64,000 nucleotides of DNA from Mangrovibacter phragmitis (GTDB lineage: Bacteria; Pseudomonadota; Gammaproteobacteria; Enterobacterales; Enterobacteriaceae): NCBI RefSeq assembly GCF_001655675.1, contig NZ_LYRP01000047.1:62001-126000 (forward strand), read 5' to 3'. The translations under genes and the position numbers were made by a program. Below the pieces are notes generated by a model, which did not search any database, was not told where the DNA came from, and saw only the letters and a program-made list of their open reading frames with translations. Of this stretch, positions 31,692 to 42,644 are shown piece by piece. Each line of letters starts with the position of its first letter. The first letter of the stretch is position 1.

Positions 31692-32933
31692 GTGAAGATT
31701 TTTCTGGTGGGTGGTGCAGTACGGGATTCGTTGTTAGGCCTGTCGGTGCAAGACCGGGACTGGGTTGTTGTGGGGGCCACGCCAGCAGAAATGCTCGATA
31801 AAGGCTTCCAGCAGGTGGGTCGTGATTTTCCCGTTTTTTTGCACCCGGATACCCATGAAGAATATGCGCTGGCCCGCACTGAACGCAAAAATGGCCACGG
31901 CTATACCGGTTTTATCTGCCACGCTGAACCAGACGTCACTCTTGAGCAGGATCTACTGCGCCGTGATCTGACCATCAACGCGATTGCCCAAAGTGAAGAG
32001 GGCGAATTTATTGACCCCTGGAACGGGCAAAAAGATATCTCGCAGCGTGTGTTGCGCCACATCTCTCCTGCTTTTTGTGAAGACCCGTTACGCGTGTTAC
32101 GGGTGGCTCGCTTTGCTGCCCGTTATGCCCATTTGGGGTTTCGTATTGCGCCGGAAACACTGGCGCTCATGCAACAAATGGCTCAGGCTGGTGAACTGTC
32201 TCACCTGACACCTGAACGGGTCTGGAAAGAAACGGAAGCTGCACTGTTAACACGCAACCCACAGGTCTTTTTCCAGGTACTGCGAGACTGCGATGCACTG
32301 AGCGTTTTGTTCCCGGAAGTGGATGCCCTGTTTGGCGTTCCAGCCCCTGCGAAATGGCACCCTGAAATTGATACTGGCATTCACACATTAATGACGCTGA
32401 CTATTGCGGCCCAGCTCAGCCCGGCACTGGATGTACGCTTTGCCACACTGTGCCATGATCTGGGCAAAGGACTGACGCCGCCAGAACTGTGGCCCCGCCA
32501 TCATGGGCATGGCCCTGCAGGGGTGAAACTGGTAGCCCGTTTATGTGAGCGCTATAAAGTGCCAGTTGCCATCCGTGACCTGGCGAAACTGGTTGCGGAG
32601 TTCCACGACCTGATTCACACCATACAAATACTGCAGCCAAAAACCCTGGTGAAGTTGTTTGATAATCTTGATGCCTGGCGTAAACCAGAACGTGTTGAGC
32701 AACTGGCTTTAACCAGTGAAGCCGATGCCCGTGGGCGAACCGGTTTTGAATCCAGCGATTACCCCCAGGGAAGGTTGTTACGTGCCGCCTGGCAGGTTGC
32801 CCGCTCGGTTGACAGCAAAGCGGTAGTGGCGGCCGGTTTTCAGGGAGCGGAAATTAGGGAAGAACTGACACGCCGCCGTATACAGGCAGTTGCAGCCTGG
32901 AAGCAAGAGCACTGCCCTCAACCTGAGGGTTAA
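31692..32933 (+). CDS. cca: CCA-adding tRNA nucleotidyltransferase (with HD phosphohydrolase domain)
   Basis: A 413-residue enzyme repairing tRNA 3' CCA ends. The class II nucleotidyltransferase head has [12 protein letters not shown] and the metal pair in QDRDWVVVG; the tRNA-handling middle region has [10 protein letters not shown]; the C-terminal HD domain has CHDLGKG. The start is a GTG at 31692, aligning with the E. coli N-terminus [12 protein letters not shown]. Confidence 0.97.
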   Translation: MKIFLVGGAVRDSLLGLSVQDRDWVVVGATPAEMLDKGFQQVGRDFPVFLHPDTHEEYALARTERKNGHGYTGFICHAEPDVTLEQDLLRRDLTINAIAQSEEGEFIDPWNGQKDISQRVLRHISPAFCEDPLRVLRVARFAARYAHLGFRIAPETLALMQQMAQAGELSHLTPERVWKETEAALLTRNPQVFFQVLRDCDALSVLFPEVDALFGVPAPAKWHPEIDTGIHTLMTLTIAAQLSPALDVRFATLCHDLGKGLTPPELWPRHHGHGPAGVKLVARLCERYKVPVAIRDLAKLVAEFHDLIHTIQILQPKTLVKLFDNLDAWRKPERVEQLALTSEADARGRTGFESSDYPQGRLLRAAWQVARSVDSKAVVAAGFQGAEIREELTRRRIQAVAAWKQEHCPQPEG

Positions 32934-32946
32934 GGGCAGCCAGGGA

Positions 32947-33768
32947 TTAATGCACAAAAACCAGGTAAACGGCTGCTGCGACAATAAACCGGTAAATGGC
33001 AAACGGAATAAACGAGATTCGTTTAATTAATTCCAGAAAGGTTTTAATGGCAATCAATGCAACAACAAACGCCATCACAAACCCAACCGCGAACATCGGT
33101 GCATCAGCCAGGGTCAAAAAGCCAATGCTTTTATAGAGATCCAGCCCGGTTGCGCCAATCATCATTGGCACGGCCAGCAGAAACGAAAACTCAGAGGCTG
33201 CGTAACGGCTCACGCCCATTAGCATCCCACCTGAAATTGTTGAACCCGAGCGGGAGAAACCCGGCCATAATGCAAGGCACTGGAAACACCCAATCACAAA
33301 CGCCTGACGAATTGTCATATCATCCACCCCTTCAGCTCGTGGCTTTTTAGGTTTCAGATACTCAGCAACTATTAATAACAAACCGCCCACAATGAGCGCG
33401 TACATGACAGTCACCGGATTAAACAGGGTCTTGATGAAATCATGAAAAACCAGCCCAAGGATAACCGCAGGTACCATGCCAGCAATAATGTGCAACAGGG
33501 TGAGTTTCCCGGTTCCTGTGCCTTCATGTGGCACAGCGCCAAAATGAATACCAATCAGGCCAAATAACCGCCGCCAGAACATCACCACTACGGCGAGGAT
33601 TGACCCCAACTGAATCACAACCTCAAAAGTATCGGCTTTATCACCTTCAAAACCCAATAAATGGCCGGCAATGATCAAATGGCCTGTGCTGGATACCGGG
33701 AGAAACTCCGTCAAACCTTCGACAACCCCTAAGATACCCGCAACACCAAGCGAACTCAGATCGCTCAT
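32947..33768 (-). CDS. uppP: Undecaprenyl-diphosphatase (BacA)
   Basis: A 273-residue inner-membrane phosphatase recycling the undecaprenyl carrier for cell-wall synthesis; it gives bacitracin tolerance. The two family motifs are [15 protein letters not shown] and [13 protein letters not shown], with about eight hydrophobic segments. The ATG at 33768 gives exactly the E. coli length; an earlier in-frame ATG would add a non-homologous 19 residues. Confidence 0.96.
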   Translation of the reverse strand: MSDLSSLGVAGILGVVEGLTEFLPVSSTGHLIIAGHLLGFEGDKADTFEVVIQLGSILAVVVMFWRRLFGLIGIHFGAVPHEGTGTGKLTLLHIIAGMVPAVILGLVFHDFIKTLFNPVTVMYALIVGGLLLIVAEYLKPKKPRAEGVDDMTIRQAFVIGCFQCLALWPGFSRSGSTISGGMLMGVSRYAASEFSFLLAVPMMIGATGLDLYKSIGFLTLADAPMFAVGFVMAFVVALIAIKTFLELIKRISFIPFAIYRFIVAAAVYLVFVH

Positions 33769-33876
33769 GACAACGTTACCCCTAAAAAAGATATAAAAAA
33801 ACGGCAGACATTCAGGCCACCGCAAATGGTTATCCGTAAGACCAGCTTAACCGGAAATAATTTAATTTAGATGACG

Positions 33877-34242
33877 TTATTCGCTTTTCAGACTTTGCCT
33901 ACGCTCAATTATCACACCAACGTTGGATGCTTCAGCGACCGCGCCCGGCTTACTGACTTTCAGACGCAGCCAGGGGATGGGGAACCGGGCCAGCAGCAAA
34001 CTGGCAACTTCTTCAGCCACGCGCTCTACCAGTGCAAAACGCCCGCCAGAGACATGGGTTAATATTGCATCGCTCACATCGGCATAACTCAGGCAATCAT
34101 TAACATCATCGCTTTGTGCAGCTTTCTGGTTATCCCAGCCCATTTCGATATCGAACACCAGTTTTTGTTTAATCGTTTGTTCCCAGTCGTAAACACCGAT
34201 AGTGGTGATTACCGAAAGTTGCTCTATAAATACAATATCCAT
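33877..34242 (-). CDS. folB: Dihydroneopterin aldolase
   Basis: A 121-residue folate enzyme that cleaves dihydroneopterin to 6-hydroxymethyl-dihydropterin. It matches E. coli FolB throughout: [42 protein letters not shown] and the C-terminal [17 protein letters not shown]. The frame remains open far upstream of 34242, but only this ATG fits the family. The gene is divergent from plsY. Confidence 0.96.
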   Translation of the reverse strand: MDIVFIEQLSVITTIGVYDWEQTIKQKLVFDIEMGWDNQKAAQSDDVNDCLSYADVSDAILTHVSGGRFALVERVAEEVASLLLARFPIPWLRLKVSKPGAVAEASNVGVIIERRQSLKSE

Positions 34243-34348
34243 CACGTCCCGCCGCTTTTTAGCCCAGCCGGATACCACTTCCGGCGAAATATGCGTATTA
34301 TCCACTGATGCAGAGAATAAAACGACATTTTCAAAACGGAACAGCGTT

Positions 34349-34969
34349 ATGAGTGCAATCGCGCCCGGAATAGTGCTCCTCGCGTACCTTTGTGGCTCGA
34401 TATCCAGCGCCATTATTGTCTGTCGGCTTACAGGTCTCCCCGACCCGCGTGGCCAGGGCTCAGGCAACCCCGGAGCAACCAATGTGTTGCGTATCGGTGG
34501 AAAAGGCGCCGCCGCAGCCGTGCTGGTTTTTGACATACTGAAAGGCATGTTGCCTGTCTGGGGTGCATGGGCATTAGGCGTCGGCCCGATGTGGCTCGGT
34601 TTTATTGCCATTGCCGCCTGTATTGGGCACATCTGGCCTGTCTTTTTCGGGTTTCGGGGTGGTAAGGGCGTTGCAACGGCTTTTGGTGCTATCGCGCCTA
34701 TTGGCTGGGATCTGACGGGTGTTATGGCAGTAACCTGGCTGCTTTCCGTGTTGCTGAGTGGTTATTCTTCGCTGGGGGCAATTATCAGCGCCCTGATTGC
34801 TCCGTTCTATGTTTGGTGGTTCAAACCTCAGTTCACTTTCCCCGTTGCCATGCTTTCATGCCTGATTCTGCTGCGCCATCACGATAATATTCAGCGGTTG
34901 TGGCGCGGGCAGGAAACCAAAATTTGGGAAAAACTGCGGCGTAAAAAGAAAGGTGAGAGTGAAGAATAG
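34349..34969 (+). CDS. plsY: Glycerol-3-phosphate acyltransferase PlsY
   Basis: A 206-residue integral membrane enzyme transferring acyl groups from acyl-phosphate to glycerol 3-phosphate, the first step of phospholipid synthesis. Motifs are [24 protein letters not shown] and the basic C-terminal tail. The start MSAIAPG matches E. coli; the open frame continues 49 codons upstream but overlaps the folB promoter. Confidence 0.96.
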   Translation: MSAIAPGIVLLAYLCGSISSAIIVCRLTGLPDPRGQGSGNPGATNVLRIGGKGAAAAVLVFDILKGMLPVWGAWALGVGPMWLGFIAIAACIGHIWPVFFGFRGGKGVATAFGAIAPIGWDLTGVMAVTWLLSVLLSGYSSLGAIISALIAPFYVWWFKPQFTFPVAMLSCLILLRHHDNIQRLWRGQETKIWEKLRRKKKGESEE

Positions 34970-34990
34970 TGCCGTGGCACAACACGGCAC
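34969..34990. terminator. Hairpin between plsY and tsaD
   Basis: GTGCCGTG/CACGGCAC with a six-base loop, overlapping the plsY stop and lying between convergent genes. The flanking T tract is weak, so efficiency is uncertain. Confidence 0.55.
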
Positions 34991-35017
34991 AGAATAAGAA
35001 CAGGCAGGCAAGAACAG

Positions 35018-36034
35018 TTATTGCGCTGGCGGTAATTCAGCCAGTGGCCAGCGTGGGCGTACACGCACACCTAAATCAGACACACTACCCGCTTTAAAGC
35101 GCACCATGCCCGCATAGGCAATCATTGCGCCATTATCGGTACAGAATTCCGGGCGTGCGTAAAAAACTTCGCCACCACGTTTTTCCATCACCTGCGCCAG
35201 TTTCGCGCGCAGTGCCCGGTTAGCACTGACCCCACCCGCCATCACCAGGCGACGGAACCCGGTTTGCTCCAGTGCGCGCTTGCATTTAATTGCCAGCGTA
35301 TCAACCACAGCATCTTCAAAAGCTCTGGCGATATCGGCACGAGTCTGGTCGTCGTCGCTGTTGCTACGAATGGTATTCGCCGCAAAAGTTTTCAGGCCGG
35401 AGAAGCTGAAATCCAGCCCGGGCCGGTCTGTCATTGGGCGCGGAAAAACAAACCGCCCTTCCTGCCCTTGCTGCGCCATACGCGAAAGCAGTGGCCCGCC
35501 AGGGTAATCCAGGCCAAGCAGTTTCGCGGTTTTATCAAACGCTTCCCCGGCGGCATCATCAATGGATTCACCTAATAAGGCATATTCGCCAATACCCGTC
35601 ACACTAATCAGTTGGGTATGACCACCAGACACCAGTAATGCAACAAAAGGGAAATCAGGTGGGTTATCTTCCAGCATCGGGGCTAACAAGTGCCCTTCCA
35701 TATGATGAACAGGCACTGCAGGAACATTCCAGGCAAATGCCAGTGAGCGGCCAACGGTTGCGCCAACTAATAATGCACCTACCAAACCAGGCCCTGCGGT
35801 ATACGCTACGGCGTCAATATCCTTCGCAGATAACCCGGAAGATGCCAGCGCCGCCTGAATAAGGGGCACAGTTTTACGGACATGATCCCGTGATGCCAGT
35901 TCAGGCACCACACCACCGTAGTCGGCATGTAATTTAACCTGGCTGTATAACTCGTTGGCTAACAACCCTTTTTCATCATCATAGATGGCTATTCCTGTTT
36001 CATCACAGGATGTTTCGATACCCAGTACACGCAT
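35018..36034 (-). CDS. tsaD: tRNA N6-adenosine threonylcarbamoyltransferase
   Basis: A 338-residue ASKHA-fold enzyme that transfers threonylcarbamoyl to A37 of ANN-decoding tRNAs with TsaBE and TsaC. The N-terminal [16 protein letters not shown], the metal motif HHMEGHL, SGGHTQL and the C-terminal [12 protein letters not shown] are all present. It is divergent from rpsU, as in E. coli. Confidence 0.97.
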   Translation of the reverse strand: MRVLGIETSCDETGIAIYDDEKGLLANELYSQVKLHADYGGVVPELASRDHVRKTVPLIQAALASSGLSAKDIDAVAYTAGPGLVGALLVGATVGRSLAFAWNVPAVPVHHMEGHLLAPMLEDNPPDFPFVALLVSGGHTQLISVTGIGEYALLGESIDDAAGEAFDKTAKLLGLDYPGGPLLSRMAQQGQEGRFVFPRPMTDRPGLDFSFSGLKTFAANTIRSNSDDDQTRADIARAFEDAVVDTLAIKCKRALEQTGFRRLVMAGGVSANRALRAKLAQVMEKRGGEVFYARPEFCTDNGAMIAYAGMVRFKAGSVSDLGVRVRPRWPLAELPPAQ

Positions 36035-36091
36035 ACTTCACCCTCTTTTGTCAGCGCGAAGTGTATGCCCAGATGCGCGGCTTGTAAAACT

Positions 36092-36122
36092 TTGCTCATC
36101 CTGGTGCATCGTAGTGTATAAT
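36092..36122 (+). promoter_or_regulatory. Putative sigma70 promoter of the rpsU-dnaG-rpoD operon
   Basis: A perfect -10 TATAAT (36117-36122) with a weaker TTGCTC at 36092-36097 as possible -35, spacing 19. It lies about 155 bp before rpsU, leaving a long leader. E. coli has promoters of this operon in the equivalent region. Confidence 0.6.
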
Positions 36123-36238
36123 GCCGGACTTTTAGAAAGGCCTGACAGAAAAGCCCTCTTCAGCTTGCAGCAGGTGCTTTACAAAGCAGCAATAGTTGAA
36201 GTAAAATTCCGCACCATTTTGAAATATGCTGGCGTTGA

Positions 36239-36493
<255 letters not shown>

Positions 36494-36501
36494 TTGTTGA
36501 C

Positions 36502-36516
36502 TGCGGATTTTCCGCA
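36502..36516 (+). terminator. Partial terminator-like hairpin between rpsU and dnaG
   Basis: TGCGGA-TTT-TCCGCA lies 9 bp after rpsU. E. coli has an internal terminator here that lowers dnaG expression relative to rpsU. The T tract here is poor, so partial termination is likely. Confidence 0.6.
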
Positions 36517-36614
36517 ATACAACTGTCACACAGACTGAGTTTTAGTTGTAAAGGCCGTGCTTCCGAAAGGAATGCGCGGCTTATTCTCGTTTAAGAGCTG
36601 AAAAACCGGGGCCT

Positions 36615-38366
36615 ATGGCTGGACGTATCCCACGCGTTTTTATCAATGACTTGCTGGCTCGCACCGACATCGTCGATTTGATCGATGCGCGTGTAAAGCT
36701 GAAAAAGCAAGGTAAGAATTACCACGCGTGTTGCCCATTCCATAATGAAAAAACCCCTTCTTTCACGGTGAATGGCGAGAAGCAGTTTTATCACTGTTTT
36801 GGGTGTGGCGCTCATGGTAATGCCATCGACTTTTTAATGAATTACGACAAGCTTGAGTTTGTCGAAACCGTTGAAGAGCTCGCTGCCATGCACAATCTGG
36901 ATGTTCCCTACGAAGCCGGTAACGGCCCGGGGCAGATTGAACGCCATCAGCGGCAAAACCTGTACCAGTTGCTCGATGGGCTGAATGCATTTTACCAACA
37001 ATCACTGACTCAACCCGTTGCTGAAAACGCGCGCCAGTATCTGGAAAAACGCGGCCTCAGCCAGGAAGTTATTGCACATTTCGCCATCGGTTATGCACCG
37101 GCTGGTTGGGATAATGTGCTTAAACGTTTTGGTCAGCATGCCGAAAATAAACAGGCGTTGATTGATGCCGGGATGCTGGTAACCAACGATAACGGTCGTA
37201 GTTATGACCGTTTCCGGGAACGCGTTATGTTCCCTATCCGGGATAAACGCGGCAGAGTCATTGGCTTTGGCGGTCGCGTGTTAGGTGACGGGCTTCCGAA
37301 ATACCTCAACTCACCGGAAACTGATATTTTCCATAAAGGCCGCCAGCTATATGGCCTTTATGAAGCACAGCAAAGCCAGCCTTCTCCTGCACGGTTATTA
37401 GTGGTTGAAGGTTATATGGACGTAGTGGCGCTGGCGCAGTATGGCATTAACTATGCTGTTGCCTCTCTGGGTACGTCAACAACAGCAGATCATATTCAAT
37501 TGCTGTTTAGGGCAACGAACACCGTAGTTTGTTGTTATGACGGCGACCGGGCAGGTCGTGACGCGGCGTGGCGAGCTCTGGAAACAGCGCTGCCTTTCAT
37601 GACTGATGGTCGTCAGCTACGCTTTATGTTTCTACCCGATGGCGAAGACCCGGATACACTGGTTCGCAAAGAAGGCAAAGCCGCCTTTGAAACCCGGATT
37701 GAGCAGGCTCAGCCGCTCTCTGCGTTTCTGTTTAACAGTTTGCTGCCACAGGTAGATCTGAGTTCACCGGATGGGCGGGCACAGTTAAGTACACTGGCTT
37801 TGCCATTAATCAGCCAGGTACCCGGCGAAACATTACGCATTTTTTTGCGCCAGGAGTTGGGTAACAAACTCGGTATTCTGGACGAAACACAACTGGAACG
37901 GTTGATGCCGCGCCAGGCGGAAACACCAGTAAATCCGCAGCCAGCCGGGCTAAAACGGACAACCATGCGTATACTGATAGGGTTGTTGATACAAAACCCA
38001 CAGCTTGCACCGCTGGTTCCTTCGTTGGCAGGGCTGGAACAGGCCAAATTGCCAGGACTGGGGTTGTTCTCTGAGTTGGTTGCAGCCTGTCTGGCGCAAC
38101 CTGGGTTGAACACCGGGCAATTACTTGAGCTTTATCGTGGAAGAAAAGAAGCGCCAACCCTTGAAAAACTGGCAACCTGGGACGATATAGCAGATAAGGA
38201 CATCGCAGAACAAACCTTCACCGATGCGCTCAGCCATATGTTTGATACGGTGCTCGAACTCAGGCTTACTGAGCTTATCGCACGGTCAAGGACCGAAGGC
38301 TTAAACGCTGCCGAACGCGAAGAAGTTCGCGTGATTACTGAAGCGTTAAAACGCGCAAAGAAATAG
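36615..38366 (+). CDS. dnaG: DNA primase
   Basis: A 583-residue primase making RNA primers at replication forks. The N-terminal CHC2 zinc finger is visible (ACCPFHNEKTPSF and YHCFGCGAHG), followed by the catalytic TOPRIM core (VVEGYMDVVAL, CYDGDRAGRDA, LPDGEDPD) and the helical C-terminal domain that binds DnaB (about residue 435 on). Length and domain order match E. coli (581). Confidence 0.98.
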   Translation: MAGRIPRVFINDLLARTDIVDLIDARVKLKKQGKNYHACCPFHNEKTPSFTVNGEKQFYHCFGCGAHGNAIDFLMNYDKLEFVETVEELAAMHNLDVPYEAGNGPGQIERHQRQNLYQLLDGLNAFYQQSLTQPVAENARQYLEKRGLSQEVIAHFAIGYAPAGWDNVLKRFGQHAENKQALIDAGMLVTNDNGRSYDRFRERVMFPIRDKRGRVIGFGGRVLGDGLPKYLNSPETDIFHKGRQLYGLYEAQQSQPSPARLLVVEGYMDVVALAQYGINYAVASLGTSTTADHIQLLFRATNTVVCCYDGDRAGRDAAWRALETALPFMTDGRQLRFMFLPDGEDPDTLVRKEGKAAFETRIEQAQPLSAFLFNSLLPQVDLSSPDGRAQLSTLALPLISQVPGETLRIFLRQELGNKLGILDETQLERLMPRQAETPVNPQPAGLKRTTMRILIGLLIQNPQLAPLVPSLAGLEQAKLPGLGLFSELVAACLAQPGLNTGQLLELYRGRKEAPTLEKLATWDDIADKDIAEQTFTDALSHMFDTVLELRLTELIARSRTEGLNAAEREEVRVITEALKRAKK

Positions 38367-38720
38367 GCGCGAGGCACTACAGAATTAACATGCTTTGTGT
38401 TGTGAAGGAAGTGAAAACACACCTGCGGCGCGAAGTATGACGAGAAAGAATTTAAGCGGCTTAACTGCCGAATATACCTCGGGAAGACCCCGAATGCCGC
38501 AAAGACGGGCAGCGGCCAGAAAATAAACCAGCCCGCCGTACCTGAGATTTTTCAGGGTGCAGCATGACAGTGATGGCGTGGCCCGGGCGGAAAGAAACCG
38601 CCGGGTGAACACAGACCAGGTCATACAACGCCGCAGTTTGAAAGAAACGGGTATAACGTTATTGTTGGCAGTTTCGCCGACCAACACCAACTCTCATGAC
38701 TTAAGTGTGGATACCGTCTT
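38367..38720 (+). other. dnaG-rpoD intergenic region with several hairpins
   Basis: 354 bp with no supported gene. It holds several G+C-rich dyads: CTCGGGAAGACCCCGAA near 38477, GCCGCAAAGACGGGCAGCGGC near 38494, and CCGGGCGG...CCGCCGGG near 38582-38606. The last 20 bp before the rpoD ATG (TGTGGATACCGTCTT) look like the E. coli leader. The hairpins may be processing or attenuation sites within the operon transcript. Confidence 0.5.
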
Positions 38721-40559
38721 ATGGAGCAAAACCCGCAGTCACAGCTCAAGCTTCTTGTCACTCGTGGTAAGGAGCAAGGCTACCTGACCTATGCCGAGGT
38801 CAATGACCATCTGCCGGAGGATATCGTCGACTCCGACCAGATCGAAGACATCATCCAAATGATCAACGACATGGGCATCCAGGTGATGGAACATGCGCCG
38901 GATGCCGATGATCTGTTGCTGGCTGAAAACACGAATGACACGGACGAAGATGCCGCTGAAGCAGCCGCACAAGTGCTTTCAAGTGTTGAATCTGAAATTG
39001 GCCGCACCACCGATCCCGTACGTATGTACATGCGTGAAATGGGTACCGTTGAACTGCTGACCCGCGAAGGCGAAATCGACATCGCCAAGCGCATTGAAGA
39101 TGGGATCAACCAGGTACAGTGCTCTGTTGCCGAATACCCGGAAGCTATCACCTATCTGTTAGAACAGTATGATCGTGTTGAAGCAGAAGAAGCTCGTCTG
39201 TCAGACCTGATTACGGGCTTTGTTGACCCGAACGCAGAAGAAGATCTTGCCCCGACTGCCACTCACGTTGGTTCTGAATTGTCCCAGGAAGATATGGACG
39301 ATGACGACGACGAAGATGAAGACGACGACGACAGCGACGACGATAACAGCATCGACCCGGAACTGGCGCGCGAGAAATTTACTGAACTGCGTGAACAATA
39401 CATTGTTACTCGTGACACTATCAAACTGAAAGGCCGTAGCCACGCAGCTGCACAGGAAGAAATCCTGAAACTGTCTGAAGTATTCAAACAGTTCCGCCTG
39501 GTGCCAAAACAGTTTGATTACCTGGTAAACAACATGCGTGCCATGATGGACCGTGTTCGTACCCAGGAACGTCTGATCATGAAACTGTGTGTTGAACAAT
39601 GCAAAATGCCGAAGAAAAACTTCATCACACTGTTTACCGGCAACGAAACCAGCGAAACCTGGTTCAACGCGGCTATCGCGATGAACAAACCCTGGTCTGA
39701 AAAACTGAACGAAGTAACAGAAGACGTTCAGCGTTGCCTGCAAAAACTGCGTCAGATTGAAGAAGAAACCGGCCTGACCATTGAGCAGGTTAAAGACATC
39801 AACCGTCGTATGTCGATTGGTGAAGCGAAAGCTCGTCGCGCCAAAAAAGAAATGGTTGAAGCAAACCTGCGTCTGGTTATTTCTATCGCCAAGAAATACA
39901 CCAACCGTGGTCTGCAGTTCCTCGACCTGATTCAGGAAGGTAACATCGGCCTGATGAAAGCAGTGGATAAGTTCGAATACCGCCGTGGTTACAAGTTCTC
40001 AACTTATGCCACCTGGTGGATTCGTCAGGCTATCACGCGTTCTATCGCTGACCAGGCGCGTACCATCCGTATTCCGGTACATATGATTGAGACCATCAAC
40101 AAACTCAACCGTATTTCACGCCAGATGCTGCAAGAAATGGGCCGTGAACCCACTCCGGAAGAACTGGCTGAGCGCATGCTGATGCCAGAAGATAAAATCC
40201 GTAAGGTACTGAAAATCGCCAAAGAGCCTATCTCCATGGAAACACCAATTGGTGATGATGAAGATTCGCATCTGGGTGATTTCATCGAGGATACCACCCT
40301 CGAGCTGCCGCTGGATTCCGCCACAACGGAAAGCCTGCGTGCCGCCACCCACGATGTTCTCGCCGGCCTGACAGCCCGTGAAGCAAAAGTTCTGCGTATG
40401 CGCTTTGGTATTGATATGAATACTGACCATACTCTGGAAGAAGTGGGTAAACAGTTTGACGTAACCCGTGAACGTATTCGTCAGATTGAAGCGAAAGCAC
40501 TGCGTAAACTGCGCCATCCAAGCCGCTCGGAAGTCTTGCGCAGCTTCCTGGATGATTAA
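38721..40559 (+). CDS. rpoD: RNA polymerase primary sigma factor sigma70
   Basis: A 612-residue housekeeping sigma factor (E. coli 613). Region 1.1 is at the N-terminus, region 1.2 at [14 protein letters not shown]; the non-conserved acidic insert is at about residues 190-212; region 2 has the -10 reading helix ([15 protein letters not shown]); region 4 has the -35 helix-turn-helix ([18 protein letters not shown]). It ends the macromolecular synthesis operon and is followed by a terminator. Confidence 0.99.
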   Translation: MEQNPQSQLKLLVTRGKEQGYLTYAEVNDHLPEDIVDSDQIEDIIQMINDMGIQVMEHAPDADDLLLAENTNDTDEDAAEAAAQVLSSVESEIGRTTDPVRMYMREMGTVELLTREGEIDIAKRIEDGINQVQCSVAEYPEAITYLLEQYDRVEAEEARLSDLITGFVDPNAEEDLAPTATHVGSELSQEDMDDDDDEDEDDDDSDDDNSIDPELAREKFTELREQYIVTRDTIKLKGRSHAAAQEEILKLSEVFKQFRLVPKQFDYLVNNMRAMMDRVRTQERLIMKLCVEQCKMPKKNFITLFTGNETSETWFNAAIAMNKPWSEKLNEVTEDVQRCLQKLRQIEEETGLTIEQVKDINRRMSIGEAKARRAKKEMVEANLRLVISIAKKYTNRGLQFLDLIQEGNIGLMKAVDKFEYRRGYKFSTYATWWIRQAITRSIADQARTIRIPVHMIETINKLNRISRQMLQEMGREPTPEELAERMLMPEDKIRKVLKIAKEPISMETPIGDDEDSHLGDFIEDTTLELPLDSATTESLRAATHDVLAGLTAREAKVLRMRFGIDMNTDHTLEEVGKQFDVTRERIRQIEAKALRKLRHPSRSEVLRSFLDD

Positions 40560-40578
40560 TATATAATCTTCCAACGTG

Positions 40579-40605
40579 AAAAGGCCCTCTACGGGGCCTT
40601 TTTTA
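40579..40605 (+). terminator. Rho-independent terminator after rpoD
   Basis: AAAAGGCCC with GGGGCCTTTTTT across a short loop, 20 bp after the rpoD stop. A strong stem and T6 tract mark the end of the operon. Confidence 0.92.
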
Positions 40606-40745
40606 TTGGTACGCTGTAACCTGCTGCACGGAAAAACATACACAGAAACCTGCCTTATTCCTTCAACATTCCTTCAACGCCTTGTCTTTTGTACCGTTCA
40701 CTAAATAAACCCGCATAACCAGAACCAGCCATGCTGTTTTCATGT

Positions 40746-40761
40746 GGGAAAACGATTGCGC
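40746..40761 (+). promoter_or_regulatory. PurR-like operator, upstream copy
   Basis: The 16-mer at 40746-40761 shares the core AAACGATTGCG with a second site at 40835. It matches the PurR consensus ACGCAAACGTTTGCGT at 11 of 16 positions. It lies upstream of a purine permease, a typical PurR target. Confidence 0.5.
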
Positions 40762-40834
40762 ACACATGGTGCAATGCACCATAATCACGCCTCATTCTGG
40801 TTCGGAATAGTCTTAGCCAGTGATGCAACGAAGA

Positions 40835-40850
40835 AGGTAAACGATTGCGT
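40835..40850 (+). promoter_or_regulatory. PurR-like operator, downstream copy
   Basis: AGGTAAACGATTGCGT matches the PurR consensus at 13 of 16 positions, including the CG centre and a perfect right half. It is about 190 bp before the permease start. The spacing of 89 bp from the first copy is about 8.5 helical turns. Confidence 0.65.
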
Positions 40851-41041
40851 CCAGGCATGGCATAGCAATTGCTATGTGAATTCAGGGAAAGGAGTTGGTA
40901 TACAAGGCGCTGGCGAAAAATCGCCGGATTGATAGCCGAGCATGCAGCTGTCAGCCTTTTCCCGAAACAATAACGCGCATGCAACCCATTATTGGCAAGA
41001 GAACGCACGTCAGTGACGTCTCCCCATCACGAGAGATGATG

Positions 41042-42337
41042 ATGTTAGAAAAACTATTCAAGCTAAAAGCGCACAATACAACGGTTCGCACCGAAGTTAT
41101 CGCGGGTATCACTACCTTCCTGGCAATGGCCTATATTCTGTTTGTTAACCCCAGCATCCTTGGTGCCACCGGCATGGATAAAGGTGCGGTGTTTGTTGCC
41201 ACCTGCCTGGCTGCGGCAATTGGCTGTGTGCTGATGGGCCTTATCGCCAACTACCCCATTGCGCTGGCACCGGGTATGGGGCTGAATGCCTTCTTTACTT
41301 ACACCGTGGTATTACACATGGGCTACACCTGGCATATTGCGCTGGGTGCGGTATTTCTTTCTGCCTGTATTTTCTTTGCGCTGTCGATATTCAAAATCCG
41401 TGAATGGATTATCAACAGTATTCCGTTACCACTACGTTCCGGGATTGCCGCAGGCATTGGTTTGTTCCTGGCGTTGATCGCGCTGGAAGGTGCCGGGATT
41501 GTGGTTGATAACCCGGCAACGCTGGTTGGCCTGGGCGACCTGACCAAACCAGGTCCGTTGCTGGCACTGTTAGGCTTTATCATCATTGTGGTACTGGAAG
41601 CCCGCCGTGTAACAGGCGCAGTACTGATAGGTATTCTGATTGTTACCTTCCTGTCTATGGGGATTGGCCTGACACCGTTCGGTGGCGTATTCTCTGCTCC
41701 GCCATCACTCGCCCCAACCTTCCTGCAACTGGATATTGCCGGTGCATTTAATGTGGGCCTGGTAAGCGTTATTTTTGCCTTCCTGTTTGTCGATGTATTC
41801 GATAACACCGGCACACTGCTGGGTGTAACCAAACGCGCCGGTCTTGCCGATGAAGACGGTAACCTGCCGAAAATGGGCCGTGCACTGGTTGCCGACAGCG
41901 CTGCAGCACTGTTTGGTTCACTGCTGGGTACTTCCACCACCACCAGTTATGTGGAATCTGCCGCAGGCGTGAGCGCCGGTGGCCGCACGGGTCTGACAGC
42001 AATTGTGGTTGCAATTCTGTTCCTGCTGAGCCTGTTCTTCTCACCACTGGCTGGCAGCGTACCGGTTTATGCAACTGCACCGGCATTACTGTTCGTTGCT
42101 GTGTTGATGACTTCAGGACTGGCAGAGATTGACTGGAAAGATGTCACCACTGCTGCACCGGTTACCGTAACCGCACTGACCATGCCGCTGACTTATTCCA
42201 TCGCTAACGGTATTGCTTTCGGGTTTATCACCTGGACAGTAGTAAAACTGCTGAGCGGCCGCACTAAAGAAGTGAATGCGGCACTGATTATCATGTCCAT
42301 CCTGTTTGTTATCAAACTCGGCTGGCTGAGTGCCTGA
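41042..42337 (+). CDS. NCS2-family purine permease (AdePQ/GhxPQ-like)
   Basis: A 431-residue transporter with 12-14 hydrophobic segments, close to E. coli AdeP/AdeQ: TTVRTEVIAGITTFLAMAYILFVNP, ALAPGMGLNAFFTY, FVDVFDNTGTLLGVTKRAGL and GTSTTTSYVESAAGVSAGGRTGLTA. It should import a purine base by proton symport; adenine against hypoxanthine/guanine cannot be decided by eye. Three adjacent ATGs occur; 41042 has the best distance from GAGAG. The 480-bp leader carries two PurR-like boxes and a dyad ACGTCAGTGACGT near the start. Confidence 0.9.
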   Translation: MLEKLFKLKAHNTTVRTEVIAGITTFLAMAYILFVNPSILGATGMDKGAVFVATCLAAAIGCVLMGLIANYPIALAPGMGLNAFFTYTVVLHMGYTWHIALGAVFLSACIFFALSIFKIREWIINSIPLPLRSGIAAGIGLFLALIALEGAGIVVDNPATLVGLGDLTKPGPLLALLGFIIIVVLEARRVTGAVLIGILIVTFLSMGIGLTPFGGVFSAPPSLAPTFLQLDIAGAFNVGLVSVIFAFLFVDVFDNTGTLLGVTKRAGLADEDGNLPKMGRALVADSAAALFGSLLGTSTTTSYVESAAGVSAGGRTGLTAIVVAILFLLSLFFSPLAGSVPVYATAPALLFVAVLMTSGLAEIDWKDVTTAAPVTVTALTMPLTYSIANGIAFGFITWTVVKLLSGRTKEVNAALIIMSILFVIKLGWLSA

Positions 42338-42356
42338 TTAGTTTTGTGATTAGCAC

Positions 42357-42388
42357 TAAGGGCTGCGACCTTCGGGTAGCGGCCCTTT
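42357..42388 (+). terminator. Rho-independent terminator after the purine permease
   Basis: AAGGGCTGCGACC/GGTAGCGGCCCTT with a tight TTCG loop and a following pyrimidine-rich stretch, about 20 bp after the stop. Confidence 0.88.
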
Positions 42389-42644
42389 CTCCTTCATACT
42401 GCATATATGCCATAGCAAGTGACCTTAACGGCCCCGACTCACCTTCTCCTCTGCAATGGCTCTGGAGCCCATACAGTTACTCTTAACGCGTTTAATACTC
42501 CAGTGCATCCGCAACGAGGCTACTGACAAGCGGGCATTTCTAATTCTTGTTGATTTTCTAACGGGTTAACACTGCTTATAAAATCAGCATACGCATTATA
42601 ATGGCTGGATTGAGGCAGTCAGTTCCATTATAATCGTCCGCCAC
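42389..42644 (+). promoter_or_regulatory. ileX: Upstream region of ileX
   Basis: 256 bp without a gene. The sequence CATTATAAT occurs twice, with TATAAT at 42597-42602 and 42629-42634. The second is 10 bp before the mature tRNA and is the likelier -10; I see no good -35 partner at standard spacing. In E. coli mug occupies the space between rpoD and ileX; no trace of it is visible here. Confidence 0.45.

Noticed and set aside
38385-38690. A 101-codon minus-strand frame between dnaG and rpoD
   Set aside because: No ribosome-binding site, no recognisable motif, and it runs through the leader region of rpoD; treated as chance.
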